A DNA stretch of 64,000 nt, from the NCBI RefSeq assembly GCF_035194505.1, contig NZ_CP136573.1, positions 1,599,001-1,663,000 on the forward strand, written 5' to 3'. The stretch is from Erythrobacter sp. Its GTDB lineage: Bacteria > Pseudomonadota > Alphaproteobacteria > Sphingomonadales > Sphingomonadaceae. The notes below the pieces were generated by a model. It worked only from the letters and a program-made list of their open reading frames with translations. It did no database searches and was not told where the DNA came from. Shown piece by piece: positions 34,736 through 42,712 of this stretch. The first letter of the stretch is position 1. Every line of letters starts with the position of its first letter. Position numbers and translations under genes: made by a program.

Positions 34736-34833
34736 CCCGTTCGTGCTGAGCTTGTCGAAGCACTGTCTTTCTTGAAGGTTCGCGCTGAACCCGAAGAAAA
34801 GTGCGGCCCTTCGACAAGCTCAGGGTGAACGGG
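34736..34833. repeat. REP-like intergenic palindrome, family B
   Basis: Left arm CCCGTTCGTGCTGAGCTTG then TCGAAG (34736-34760); right arm CTTCGACAAGCTCAGG then GTGAACGGG (34809-34833). It fills the spacer between the monooxygenase and aldo/keto reductase genes. A different family from the TCGTCATTGCGAG repeats. These arms are common in sphingomonad genomes in my recollection. Confidence 0.8.
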
Positions 34834-34839
34834 GTGGTG

Positions 34840-35754
34840 CTAGGGCAAAGGCACGCCCCGCGCGGCGACGAGCACCGCGTACCAATCCGTTCTTGTCCAC
34901 CGCACTGTCAGCGCCGCCGCACCTTCCGCGATGCGGGCGGCGTTCTGCGAGCCGATGATCGGGATGATCCCGGCGGGGTGCGCCATCAGCCAGCTGTAAG
35001 CCGCGACGGTGCGCGACACGCCCTGCGCCTCGGCCACGCTATCGAGCGCGGCGGCGACCGCCTTGTCGCACGCAGTCTCGGGCGCGGCCAGACGCCCGCC
35101 ACCCAGCGGCGACCACGCCAGCGGGGTGAGGCCGAGCATCATCGCCTGATCAAGCTCGCCATTCTCGAAACAGGTGATCCTGAGCGGGCTGATCTCGGGC
35201 TGGGTCGAAACCAGCTTGTTGCCGAGGAAGTGATTGAGCGCCGCCGTCTGCGCCGTGGTGAAGTTCGACACGCCCAGCGTGCGGATCTTGCCGCTGGCCA
35301 CCGCATCATCGAGCACGCGGGCGACTTCCTGCGGGTGGGCGAGGATATCGGGGCGGTGGATCTGCCACAGGTCAACGCTGTCCACCTTCAGGCGGCGCAG
35401 CGACGCCTCGATCGCCTTCTTGAGGTAATCCGCACTCTGATCATAGGGCAGCGGGGGCAGGATGCCGCCCTTGGTCGCCAGCACCATCCGCTCTCGCAGA
35501 CCGGTTTCGGCAGCCAGCACCTCGCCCAGCAGCGCCTCGGCATCGCCAAAGCCGCCGCTTCCGTCAAAGCCGTAGATATCGGCGGTGTCGAGGAAGGTGA
35601 TCCCGGCATCGAGCGCCGCGTGCACCAGCTTCGCCGCTTGCGCCACGGTGCGCCCATCCTCGGCCAGGCGCCACATGCCCCAGGCGATCGGCGAGACGGC
35701 AATCGCGCTGGTGCCGAGCTGGCGACTGGCGGGGGGCAAGGGCAGTTCACTCAT
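34840..35754 (-). CDS. Aldo/keto reductase (SmoB-like, probable 6-oxoglucose reductase)
   Basis: 304 residues, YdhF-type AKR. FLDTADIYGFDGSGGFGDAE holds the catalytic Asp and Tyr, VLATKGGI the Lys, LWQIHRPDILAHP the His, and LGVSNFTTAQTAAL, LAWSPLGGGRLA and IIPIIGSQNAARI bind NADP. The same subfamily provides SmoB, which reduces 6-oxoglucose to glucose after SQ desulfonation. Coupled by a 4-nt overlap to the LacI-type regulator and through it to the sulfoquinovosidase, which supports that role. Assignment of substrate is by context. Confidence 0.87.
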   Translation of the reverse strand: MSELPLPPASRQLGTSAIAVSPIAWGMWRLAEDGRTVAQAAKLVHAALDAGITFLDTADIYGFDGSGGFGDAEALLGEVLAAETGLRERMVLATKGGILPPLPYDQSADYLKKAIEASLRRLKVDSVDLWQIHRPDILAHPQEVARVLDDAVASGKIRTLGVSNFTTAQTAALNHFLGNKLVSTQPEISPLRITCFENGELDQAMMLGLTPLAWSPLGGGRLAAPETACDKAVAAALDSVAEAQGVSRTVAAYSWLMAHPAGIIPIIGSQNAARIAEGAAALTVRWTRTDWYAVLVAARGVPLP

Positions 35755-36761
35755 TTCAGGTTCCTCATTGGCGGAGCGACCGAGGCGCGCTCGACAAGTT
35801 CGTGGGGCAGGCGTTTGTGGGTGATATCCCCGCCTGCGATCAGGATTTGCGTCGCCGTGCGGGCGAGATCGGCCATCGGCTGGCTGATCGTCGTCAGCGG
35901 CGGCCAGACCGTGCGCGCCAGCGTGGTGTCGTCGAACCCGGCGACCGAAAGCTCGGCCGGAACATTGATGCCCCGATCATGCGCCACGGCGAGCACGCCG
36001 GCGGCCATGTCGTCGTTCGAGGCGAAGATCGCGGTCGGGCGGTTCGGCTGATCGAGCAGGGTGCGCCCGCCGCTGACGCCGGAATCAAAGTCGAATTCGC
36101 CGTCCACCACCAATTGCGGCTCGAACGGAATCCCCACCCGGTCGAGCGCGCGGCGATAGCCGAACAGGCGATCATCAGAGGCCATGTGGTTGGAATGGCC
36201 CTTGATGAAGCCGATCCGGCGGTGGCCTGCGTTGATGAGATGGGTGGTCATGTCGTCGGCGGCCTGGGCGTCGTCCATGAACACCGATGAGGTCAGCGAA
36301 TGGTTGGTGCCGGGCGAGATGCGGATGAAGGGCACGTCCATTGCCTCCAGCGCGCGCAGCACGGGATCGCAATCGGTGACCGGCGAGGACAGGATGATGC
36401 CGTCGACATGGGTCTCGCTCACCAGCCCGCGCACCTGATCGCCGACACGCGGATCGGCCACGTCGACCGGCTGGGCCAGCAGGCGGATGCCGTTTTGCTG
36501 GCACACCTCCCAGCAGCCCTTCTGTATCTGGAACATGTAATAGGGGCTGTGATTGTCGTAGATCAGCGCGATCTGGTTCGACTTCGCGCCCGAGAGGATG
36601 CGGGCGGCGACCGAAGGCCGGTAGTCGAGATCGGCCATCGCCTGCTCCACCCGCGCGCGCAGTTCGGCACTTACATAGGGGTGGGCGTTGAGGACGCGGC
36701 TCACCGTCTTGACGGCGACCCCCGCGCGGGCCGCGACATCACGGATGTTCGCGCGGCTCAT
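35751..36761 (-). CDS. LacI-family transcriptional regulator
   Basis: 336 residues. N-terminal helix-turn-helix and hinge NIRDVAARAGVAVKTVSRVL, then VEQAMADLDYRPSVAARILS. The periplasmic-binding-like effector domain has FASNDDMAAGVLAVAHDRGI, LSVAGFDDTTLARTVWPPLT and TISQPMADLARTA. Lies between the sulfoquinovosidase and aldo/keto reductase with 4-nt overlaps on both sides, so it is probably the local repressor, with SQ or a product as inducer. Candidate operators: 38782-38799 and 42631-42648. Confidence 0.93.
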   Translation of the reverse strand: MSRANIRDVAARAGVAVKTVSRVLNAHPYVSAELRARVEQAMADLDYRPSVAARILSGAKSNQIALIYDNHSPYYMFQIQKGCWEVCQQNGIRLLAQPVDVADPRVGDQVRGLVSETHVDGIILSSPVTDCDPVLRALEAMDVPFIRISPGTNHSLTSSVFMDDAQAADDMTTHLINAGHRRIGFIKGHSNHMASDDRLFGYRRALDRVGIPFEPQLVVDGEFDFDSGVSGGRTLLDQPNRPTAIFASNDDMAAGVLAVAHDRGINVPAELSVAGFDDTTLARTVWPPLTTISQPMADLARTATQILIAGGDITHKRLPHELVERASVAPPMRNLK

Positions 36762-38740
36762 GGGACGAGCTCCTCGAACAGCGGCGCAAAGGCGCTTTCG
36801 GTGCGGTAGAACACCGGCGGCGCGCCGATCGGGGCGGGCACATCATACCAGCCGGGAGCGTAATCCGCGCCGCTCCACAGATGCCGCCATGCGCCTTGCG
36901 GCAGATAGACGCGGCGCTGTGCCGCTCCTGCTTCGATCACGGGTGCCACCATCAGGTCTGCACCATAGAGGAACTGGTCCTGAATGGTGAAGGTCTGCGG
37001 GTCTTGCGGGAAGTGGAGGAACAGCGCGCGCTGGGCGGGCAGGCCGGTTGCCTGCGCTTCGGCCACAAGGTGCTGCACATAGGGGGCGAGCGCGGCGTGG
37101 ACCCGGCTCCAGCGCGCAAAGCCTGCGATCAGTGCAGGCGTGCTGTCGATCTGGAGGTTGTCGTCCGGGCGGTTGCCCTCGTGCGTGCGCATCACCGGGC
37201 TGAAGGCGCCGAGTTCATACCAGCGCAGGATCAGCTCCTCCGTCCGGACATTGCCGAACAGGCTGGTGTAGCCGCCGACATCGGAATGGCTGAAGGCATT
37301 GCCAACCAGGCCGGAGGAGAGCGCGGCGGTGATCACCGTGCCGATACCGTCATGGCGGGAGAAATCGACCGACTGGTCGCCCGCCCACAGCAAGGGGCAA
37401 TGGGCCTGCACGCCCTTGTGGCCTGCGCGCATGAACCACAGCACATCGCCGGTTCGCCCGCGTGAAGCGACCGCGCGGGCGTTGACCTCGGCCCAGCGCA
37501 CCGGCCACCGGTTGTGCTCGCACATCGGGTCGCCATCGAAGAGGCGCAGGTCGGTGGGGAGATATTCGCCGAAATCCGCCATCCAGCCATCAAGGCCAAA
37601 ATCGAGCATCCGCTTGCCGATCACCTCTTCGGCAAACCATGCGGCGGCGGCCGGGTTGGTGAAATCGACCACGCCCGCGTCGAACTCGCCGAAATCGACG
37701 AGGTAGGGCGCGTCGCTATCGAGGCGGCGGGCGAAGAAGCCTTGCGCCGCGGCCTCGGGGTAAAGCGGGCCGTCGACCGCGAGATAGGGGTTCACATAGC
37801 CGAGGAAGCGGATGCCGCGGGCCTTGAGTGCCGCGATGCGTGCGGGCAGATCGGGGTAGCGCGCAGGGTTCCACTGCCAGTCCCAGAACAGGCGGCGGCC
37901 GAAGCTGGTCTCGCGGATGCCGACCCAGTCCTCGCACCACAGGCCGCTCACCGCCGCACCCGCGTCGATCAGGGCTTCGAGCCGCTCGAAGCTCGTCTCG
38001 CCCTGCTTGAGCCCGACAATCGCCCCGCCCAGCGCCCAGTCGGGGAGCGCATGGCGCGGGCCGAAGCGTTCGCCCAGTTGGCGGGTGAGGTCTGCGGGGG
38101 CGCCTTCGAACAGGTCGATGACGACTTCGCCCGACCAGACGTGAATGCGCAGCCGCCCGACTTCCGAGGCGTCAGCTTCCGCATATTCGGCATTGGCAAG
38201 GCTGATGGCCCAGCCGCCCGAGCACAGCACGGTGGGTTCGGGGTAGTTGGTGGTCCAGTAGTCCCCGCCCGCGAAGCTCCCGTCGGCGCTGGCCTGATCG
38301 GTCAGCGGGGTGCCGGGTTCGCGCCCCACCCCCGGCTCGCTGGTCCACAGCGGAAACTTGCGACCGTTGAGCGCGAGGTAGCTCATCTGCTCGCCCCCGC
38401 CCCACAGGATGTCGCCCGGCGCAAGGGCAAGGTCGATCGTCACCCGGTCATGCCCGGAAAGCGCGGTGACGGTGAGCCGCGCGCCTTCCAGCCGGACAGC
38501 CGCTTTCGCCGCCCCGTCGCCGCTCGCCAGCACCACGCCGCCAGCGGATTCGCGATTGCACAGGGTGAGTGGCACTGCTGCCACACTTGTGTCGTGCAGG
38601 CGGAAATTGCCGCGCACCATGGTGACCTGCGGATTGCCGGAAGCAACGGAAATTGCTTGATTTTCACGGGTGTGATTGAGGATCGTGCGGCCTGCGAGCC
38701 GCAGCATCACACCCTCCCCCATCGCCTCAAGCTGCACCAT
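36758..38740 (-). CDS. yihQ: GH31 sulfoquinovosidase (YihQ-type, KERWY class)
   Basis: 660 residues from ATG 38740; a TTG 26 codons earlier is less likely. Aligns along its length with E. coli YihQ as I recall it, e.g. PLWTSEPGVGR and the end APIGAPPVFYR. Nucleophile Asp in DGWMADFGEYLPT (D389); acid/base Asp in LLWAGDQSVDFS (D455). Sulfonate/sugar-binding positions read Lys (VGLKQG, K245), Glu (WCEDWVG, E270), Arg and Trp (RRLFWDW, R283 and W286) and Tyr (DVGGYTSL, Y491). This is the KERWY variant known from Agrobacterium sulfoquinovosidase. Cleaves sulfoquinovosyl glycerol to SQ. No signal peptide is visible, so it is cytoplasmic. First gene of the minus arm. Confidence 0.93.
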   Translation of the reverse strand: MVQLEAMGEGVMLRLAGRTILNHTRENQAISVASGNPQVTMVRGNFRLHDTSVAAVPLTLCNRESAGGVVLASGDGAAKAAVRLEGARLTVTALSGHDRVTIDLALAPGDILWGGGEQMSYLALNGRKFPLWTSEPGVGREPGTPLTDQASADGSFAGGDYWTTNYPEPTVLCSGGWAISLANAEYAEADASEVGRLRIHVWSGEVVIDLFEGAPADLTRQLGERFGPRHALPDWALGGAIVGLKQGETSFERLEALIDAGAAVSGLWCEDWVGIRETSFGRRLFWDWQWNPARYPDLPARIAALKARGIRFLGYVNPYLAVDGPLYPEAAAQGFFARRLDSDAPYLVDFGEFDAGVVDFTNPAAAAWFAEEVIGKRMLDFGLDGWMADFGEYLPTDLRLFDGDPMCEHNRWPVRWAEVNARAVASRGRTGDVLWFMRAGHKGVQAHCPLLWAGDQSVDFSRHDGIGTVITAALSSGLVGNAFSHSDVGGYTSLFGNVRTEELILRWYELGAFSPVMRTHEGNRPDDNLQIDSTPALIAGFARWSRVHAALAPYVQHLVAEAQATGLPAQRALFLHFPQDPQTFTIQDQFLYGADLMVAPVIEAGAAQRRVYLPQGAWRHLWSGADYAPGWYDVPAPIGAPPVFYRTESAFAPLFEELVP

Positions 38741-38781
38741 GCCAGCCCCGTAATCCTCTCCCGGCCTGTCCCTTGGCCTTA

Positions 38782-38799
38782 TGTGACACCGCTTGACAG
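38782..38799. promoter_or_regulatory. Putative LacI-type operator, copy 1
   Basis: TGTGACACCGCTTGACAG lies between the divergent sulfoquinovosidase and TonB-receptor genes. It shares TGTGACACCG...GACAG with a site before the YeiH gene. On the minus strand it abuts a CATAAG hexamer (38778-38783) that could be the -10 of the sulfoquinovosidase operon, so binding there would repress. No motif search was possible. Confidence 0.5.
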
Positions 38800-38904
38800 A
38801 TAGCGACAGAAAGCGCAACCCGAGCCCCGAAAGATCGACCGCACGGGCGATGGTCTTGTTTGTCGCCCGAAAGAGTTGATCAGCACGCAGGGGAGAGATT
38901 ACCG

Positions 38905-41214
38905 ATGGCTACCACCACCCGAATTGCGCTCAAGACGCTGGCCCTGTCCGCCAGCACTCTGGCCTTCGCCCACGCCGCGCCCGCCATGGCGCAGGTCGAG
39001 GAAATCATCGTCACGGCCCAGAAGGTCGAGGAAAATGTGCAGGATGTGCCGATCGCGATCTCCGCGGTCTCGGGCGACCGGCTCGAACAGGCGGTGGTGT
39101 TCAACCTCGAGAACATCGCCACCATCGTTCCTTCGGTGACCTTCCGCAAGGGCACAACCAACGCCAACAGCGCGATCGTGATGCGCGGCGTCGGCACGAT
39201 CACCTTCTCGATCGCGGCCGAGCCCAGTGTGTCCACCGTTGTCGACGGCGTGGTGCTGTCGCGTTCGGGCCAGGCTTTCCTTGATCTCGTCGACATCGAG
39301 CGGCTCGAAGTGCTGCGCGGCCCGCAGGGCACGCTGTTCGGCAAGAACGCCAGCGCCGGTCTCGTCAACATCGTCTCCGAAGGTGGCAGCGACACCCTCG
39401 AAGCCGAAGCCAGCCTCGACTATTTCGAAGGTGAGGAAGTCCGCATGAAGGCCGCGATTGCCGGTCCGCTGACCGACAATCTCACCGCGCGGGTGACCGG
39501 CTTCTGGGGCACCTTCGATGGCAACATCACCAACGTCAATCAGGGCGGCCGCCGCGACGTCAACGGCTACAAGCGCTACGGCGCGCGCGGGATCCTCGAT
39601 TACGACGCGGGCGGCGCCGATCTGCGCCTGATCGCCGACTATTTCGAATCCGATGACAATTGCTGCGCCGACGTCACCGCGGTCAGCCGCGGCGCGGTGC
39701 TCGATGACGAACTCGGCCTGCCCGGCGGCTCGGCGCAGGGCGAGGACCAGCGCTTCGTCAACCACAACCTCGTCACCCGCGCCAAGGATCGCCAGTGGAG
39801 CATCACCGGCTCGGGCGATTTCGACATCGGCGACACCCACACCCTCAACGTCATCCTGGGCTATCGCAACTGGTTCAACGAGGAATTCCGCGACGGCGAC
39901 TTCCTGCCGCGCGCCATCGTCGGCACCGGCGAGCTGCATGACAACGGCGTGGTTCGCACCGAGCAGATCTCGGCCGAAGTCCGCCTGGCCTCGGACCAGA
40001 CCAAGTCGTTCTTCTACCAGGTCGGCGCCTTCGCGTGGCAGTCGGAGAACAGCCAGGTCTTCACCCGCCGCAACATCACCTGCGCCAGCTCGACCCTGCC
40101 GGTCGATCCGCGCACCGGCGCGCGTCCGTGCAACATCGCCGATACGGTCAACACGATCTTCCCGACCGCGACCTCGTTCAGCGATGTCACCTCGACCAAC
40201 TTCGCGCTGTTCACCCAGGCGACCTATCGCTTCACCGAGCAGCTCTCGCTGACCGGCGGCCTGCGCTACACCTGGGATGATCTCGAATTCACCCACACCC
40301 GCGCGCCGGGCGTCAATGCCTTCAATGGCCTGCCGGCGACCGGTCCGGGCGTTTCGGGCAACCCGGCCGGCGGCACGCTCGCCAGCGGCGGCAACGGCAC
40401 CAACACTTCGGCCGGCGCAACCGACACCGGCAACCTTTCGGGCCGTGCGGTGCTGCAGTTCGAGCCGACCGAAGACATCATGCTCTACGGCTCGTACACC
40501 CGCGGCTACAAGGGCCCGGCGTTCAACGTGTTCTTCAACCACACCGCCCCCACCAACGCGATTCCGATCGACGAGGAGCTGTCGGACAGCTTCGAAGTCG
40601 GCCTCAAGTCGCAGTTCTGGGATCGCCGGGTGCAGTTCAACCTGTCGGCCTTCATGGTCGAATATGAAGGCTTCCAGGCCAACAACTTCGTGCTGCTCAA
40701 CGGCGCGGTGGTCTCGAACCTGACCAATGCCGGCACCGTGAAGAGCGAAGGCTTCGAAGCCGATCTCGTGATCGCACCGGTCGACGGGCTGAACCTGCGC
40801 GCCAGCGCGGCCTATGCCGATGCGCAGGTCAAGGAGTTCAACCCCAACCCGGCCACCAACGCTCCGGACGCACGCAACGGCACGCAGCTCCCGCTCGCGC
40901 CCAAGTTCGTCTACACCATCGGCGGCGATTACACTGCCGATCTGGGCGGGCTGCAGCTCTACCTCAACACCGATTACCGTCACACCAGCCGCCAGTTCTC
41001 CGATCTCGGCGAACAGGGTCCGATTGACGCCTTCGGCATCTGGAACGCCTCGGTCGGCTTCTCCGATCCGGACGACAAGTTCCGCGTGACCTTCCACGCC
41101 CGCAACCTCACCGACAACAGCTATGTGCTGCTGAACGTGTCGGCCGGGCAGCGCCTGCAGATCCCGCGTGATGCGGATCGCTACTTCGGGATTTCGCTGC
41201 GCACCCGGATGTGA
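38905..41214 (+). CDS. TonB-dependent outer-membrane receptor
   Basis: 769 residues from ATG 38905, behind AGGGGAGAG. A signal ending in APAMAQ, a TonB-box-like VEEIIVTAQK, then the plug domain (QDVPIAISAVSGDRLEQ, VLRGPQGTLFGKNASAGLVN) and a long beta-barrel ending in RYFGISLRTRM. Divergent from the sulfoquinovosidase across 164 bp, so it most likely imports sulfoquinovosyl glycerol or the sulfoglycolipid headgroup across the outer membrane. It could instead serve another glycoside. Confidence 0.92.
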   Translation: MATTTRIALKTLALSASTLAFAHAAPAMAQVEEIIVTAQKVEENVQDVPIAISAVSGDRLEQAVVFNLENIATIVPSVTFRKGTTNANSAIVMRGVGTITFSIAAEPSVSTVVDGVVLSRSGQAFLDLVDIERLEVLRGPQGTLFGKNASAGLVNIVSEGGSDTLEAEASLDYFEGEEVRMKAAIAGPLTDNLTARVTGFWGTFDGNITNVNQGGRRDVNGYKRYGARGILDYDAGGADLRLIADYFESDDNCCADVTAVSRGAVLDDELGLPGGSAQGEDQRFVNHNLVTRAKDRQWSITGSGDFDIGDTHTLNVILGYRNWFNEEFRDGDFLPRAIVGTGELHDNGVVRTEQISAEVRLASDQTKSFFYQVGAFAWQSENSQVFTRRNITCASSTLPVDPRTGARPCNIADTVNTIFPTATSFSDVTSTNFALFTQATYRFTEQLSLTGGLRYTWDDLEFTHTRAPGVNAFNGLPATGPGVSGNPAGGTLASGGNGTNTSAGATDTGNLSGRAVLQFEPTEDIMLYGSYTRGYKGPAFNVFFNHTAPTNAIPIDEELSDSFEVGLKSQFWDRRVQFNLSAFMVEYEGFQANNFVLLNGAVVSNLTNAGTVKSEGFEADLVIAPVDGLNLRASAAYADAQVKEFNPNPATNAPDARNGTQLPLAPKFVYTIGGDYTADLGGLQLYLNTDYRHTSRQFSDLGEQGPIDAFGIWNASVGFSDPDDKFRVTFHARNLTDNSYVLLNVSAGQRLQIPRDADRYFGISLRTRM

Positions 41215-41243
41215 TGAGCGGCGCTCGATCCTAAAGCAAACTG

Positions 41244-41271
41244 GGGGCCGCCGGAGCAATCCGGCGGCCCC
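41244..41271 (+). terminator. Strong GC hairpin after the TonB-receptor gene
   Basis: GGGGCCGCCGGA pairs perfectly with TCCGGCGGCCCC around GCAA (12 bp). No T-run follows; it may attenuate readthrough from the highly expressed receptor gene into the MFS gene 55 bp on. Confidence 0.6.
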
Positions 41272-41325
41272 TGCCATAAGGGGGCCAGCTTGCCCTGCCC
41301 CGTCCATGCCTTCTAGGAACCCGTG

Positions 41326-42588
41326 ATGGCCGCCACTCACCCTGCCCTGTCGAACCGGCTGCGCTGGTCGCTGTTCACCGTGCTGTGCATCGCAGGCGTG
41401 TTCAACGCGATGGACCGGCCGATCATCGCCATCCTCAAGCCCGACATGATGGCGGCGTTCAACTGGACGGACAGCGACTTCGGCGATCTGGCTGCGGTCA
41501 CCCAGTTTTCGGCGGCCTTTGCCTTCCTGTTCACCGGCTGGCTGGTGGACCGGCTCGGGGTCAACCGCTCGATGCAGGTCGGCGCGTCAGCCTGGTCGCT
41601 GGCGGCGATGGCGCATGGCTGGGCCTATTCGACCTGGCAGGTGGTGGGCGCGCGCATGGGCCTTGGCGTGACCGAGGCGGTGCAGACCCCGCTCACGATC
41701 AAGACCGTCGCCACCCTGTTCCCGCCCGACAAGCGCAGCTTCGCCTTCGGTTTTGCGACGATGCTGGCAGGGGCGGGGACGATCGCGATGCCCTTTGTCA
41801 TCCCGGCGCTGGCGCTGGCGGTGGGTTGGCGCGGGGCGCTGGTGGCAGGCGGGATCGGCGGGTTCCTGTCACTGTTCGCGTGGATGTGGCTGGCGCGCGG
41901 GATCGCCTCGCTGAACGAGCGCGGGGTGGCCGATGCCCCCGCGGCGGGCGCGGATGGCGCGGGCTATGGCCCGATCCTGCTGAACCGCATGACCTGGGGG
42001 ATTGTCGGGGCCAAGGCGCTGTCCGACATGACCTGGTGGTTCATCAATTTCTGGCTGGCCGATTATTACCGCAAGGAATTCGGGCTTTCGACGCTGGAGC
42101 TGGCGGTGCCGCTGGCGATCGCCTTTGCGGGATCGGGCCTTGGCGCGCTGCTGGCGGGCTGGGCCTCGACCCGGTTGCTCGAAGCCGGATGGAGCCCCAA
42201 CCGCGTGCGCAAGAGCGTGATGCTGGTCTCGGCCCTGCTGGTCGCGCCGCTGCCGCTGGTGTTGCAGCTTAACTCCTTCTGGCCGGTCGCGGTGATGATC
42301 GGCGTGGTGATGGCGGGGCATCAGGGCTTCTCGCTCTCGATCTTCTCGACCATCACCGATGTCGTGCCGGGCGCGAAGGTCGGGCGGGTGACTGCGTTCG
42401 GCGCCTTCATGGGCAATATGGGCGGGGTGGGCATCAGCCTGATCACCGGCCGCGTGCTCGATGCGGGGCTGGGCTTCGTGCCGCTGTTCATCTTTGCCGC
42501 CAGTTCCTATCTGGTCGCGCTGGCGTGGTTTCAGTGGCTGATCCCGACCATCCGCCGCGACGAAAGCGATCTGCGCGCGCCTGTCTGA
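41326..42588 (+). CDS. Major facilitator superfamily transporter
   Basis: 420 residues from ATG 41326 (GTG 41323 is adjacent). About twelve hydrophobic segments. MFS signatures are visible: NWTDSDFGDLAAVTQFSAAF, GWLVDRLGVNRSMQVG (loop 2-3 D-R-x-G motif) and PPDKRSFAFGFATML. It resembles sugar-acid/phthalate-type (ACS family) carriers. By position it is the inner-membrane carrier for the anionic sulfosugar glycoside admitted by the adjacent TonB receptor, replacing the ABC importer of the Agrobacterium system. Substrate inferred. Confidence 0.85.
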   Translation: MAATHPALSNRLRWSLFTVLCIAGVFNAMDRPIIAILKPDMMAAFNWTDSDFGDLAAVTQFSAAFAFLFTGWLVDRLGVNRSMQVGASAWSLAAMAHGWAYSTWQVVGARMGLGVTEAVQTPLTIKTVATLFPPDKRSFAFGFATMLAGAGTIAMPFVIPALALAVGWRGALVAGGIGGFLSLFAWMWLARGIASLNERGVADAPAAGADGAGYGPILLNRMTWGIVGAKALSDMTWWFINFWLADYYRKEFGLSTLELAVPLAIAFAGSGLGALLAGWASTRLLEAGWSPNRVRKSVMLVSALLVAPLPLVLQLNSFWPVAVMIGVVMAGHQGFSLSIFSTITDVVPGAKVGRVTAFGAFMGNMGGVGISLITGRVLDAGLGFVPLFIFAASSYLVALAWFQWLIPTIRRDESDLRAPV

Positions 42589-42630
42589 GCCATGCTGGCG
42601 GTTGCCTTGACGGGGCAGGTGCGATAGGCT

Positions 42631-42648
42631 TGTGACACCGGGAGACAG
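42631..42648. promoter_or_regulatory. Putative LacI-type operator, copy 2
   Basis: TGTGACACCGGGAGACAG, 65 bp before the YeiH gene, matches the site at 38782-38799 in 15 of 18 positions. It would place the yeiH-glpD-reductase-ribB-like-sorAB run under the same regulator. Confidence 0.5.
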
Positions 42649-42712
42649 AACGCGTGACAGACATCGCGCAACAGGGACAAACCGCTAGCACCATGGGCAA
42701 GGCAGAACCCCG

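Noticed and set aside
36758..38740. Generic GH31 alpha-glucosidase or alpha-xylosidase
   Set aside because: The Lys/Glu/Arg/Trp/Tyr sulfoquinovose-binding set and end-to-end YihQ similarity, with sulfonate genes alongside, fit sulfoquinovosidase better.
38899..41340. 813-codon minus-strand frame antisense to the TonB receptor
   Set aside because: Same shadow effect; the plus-strand receptor has a signal peptide, TonB box, plug and barrel.
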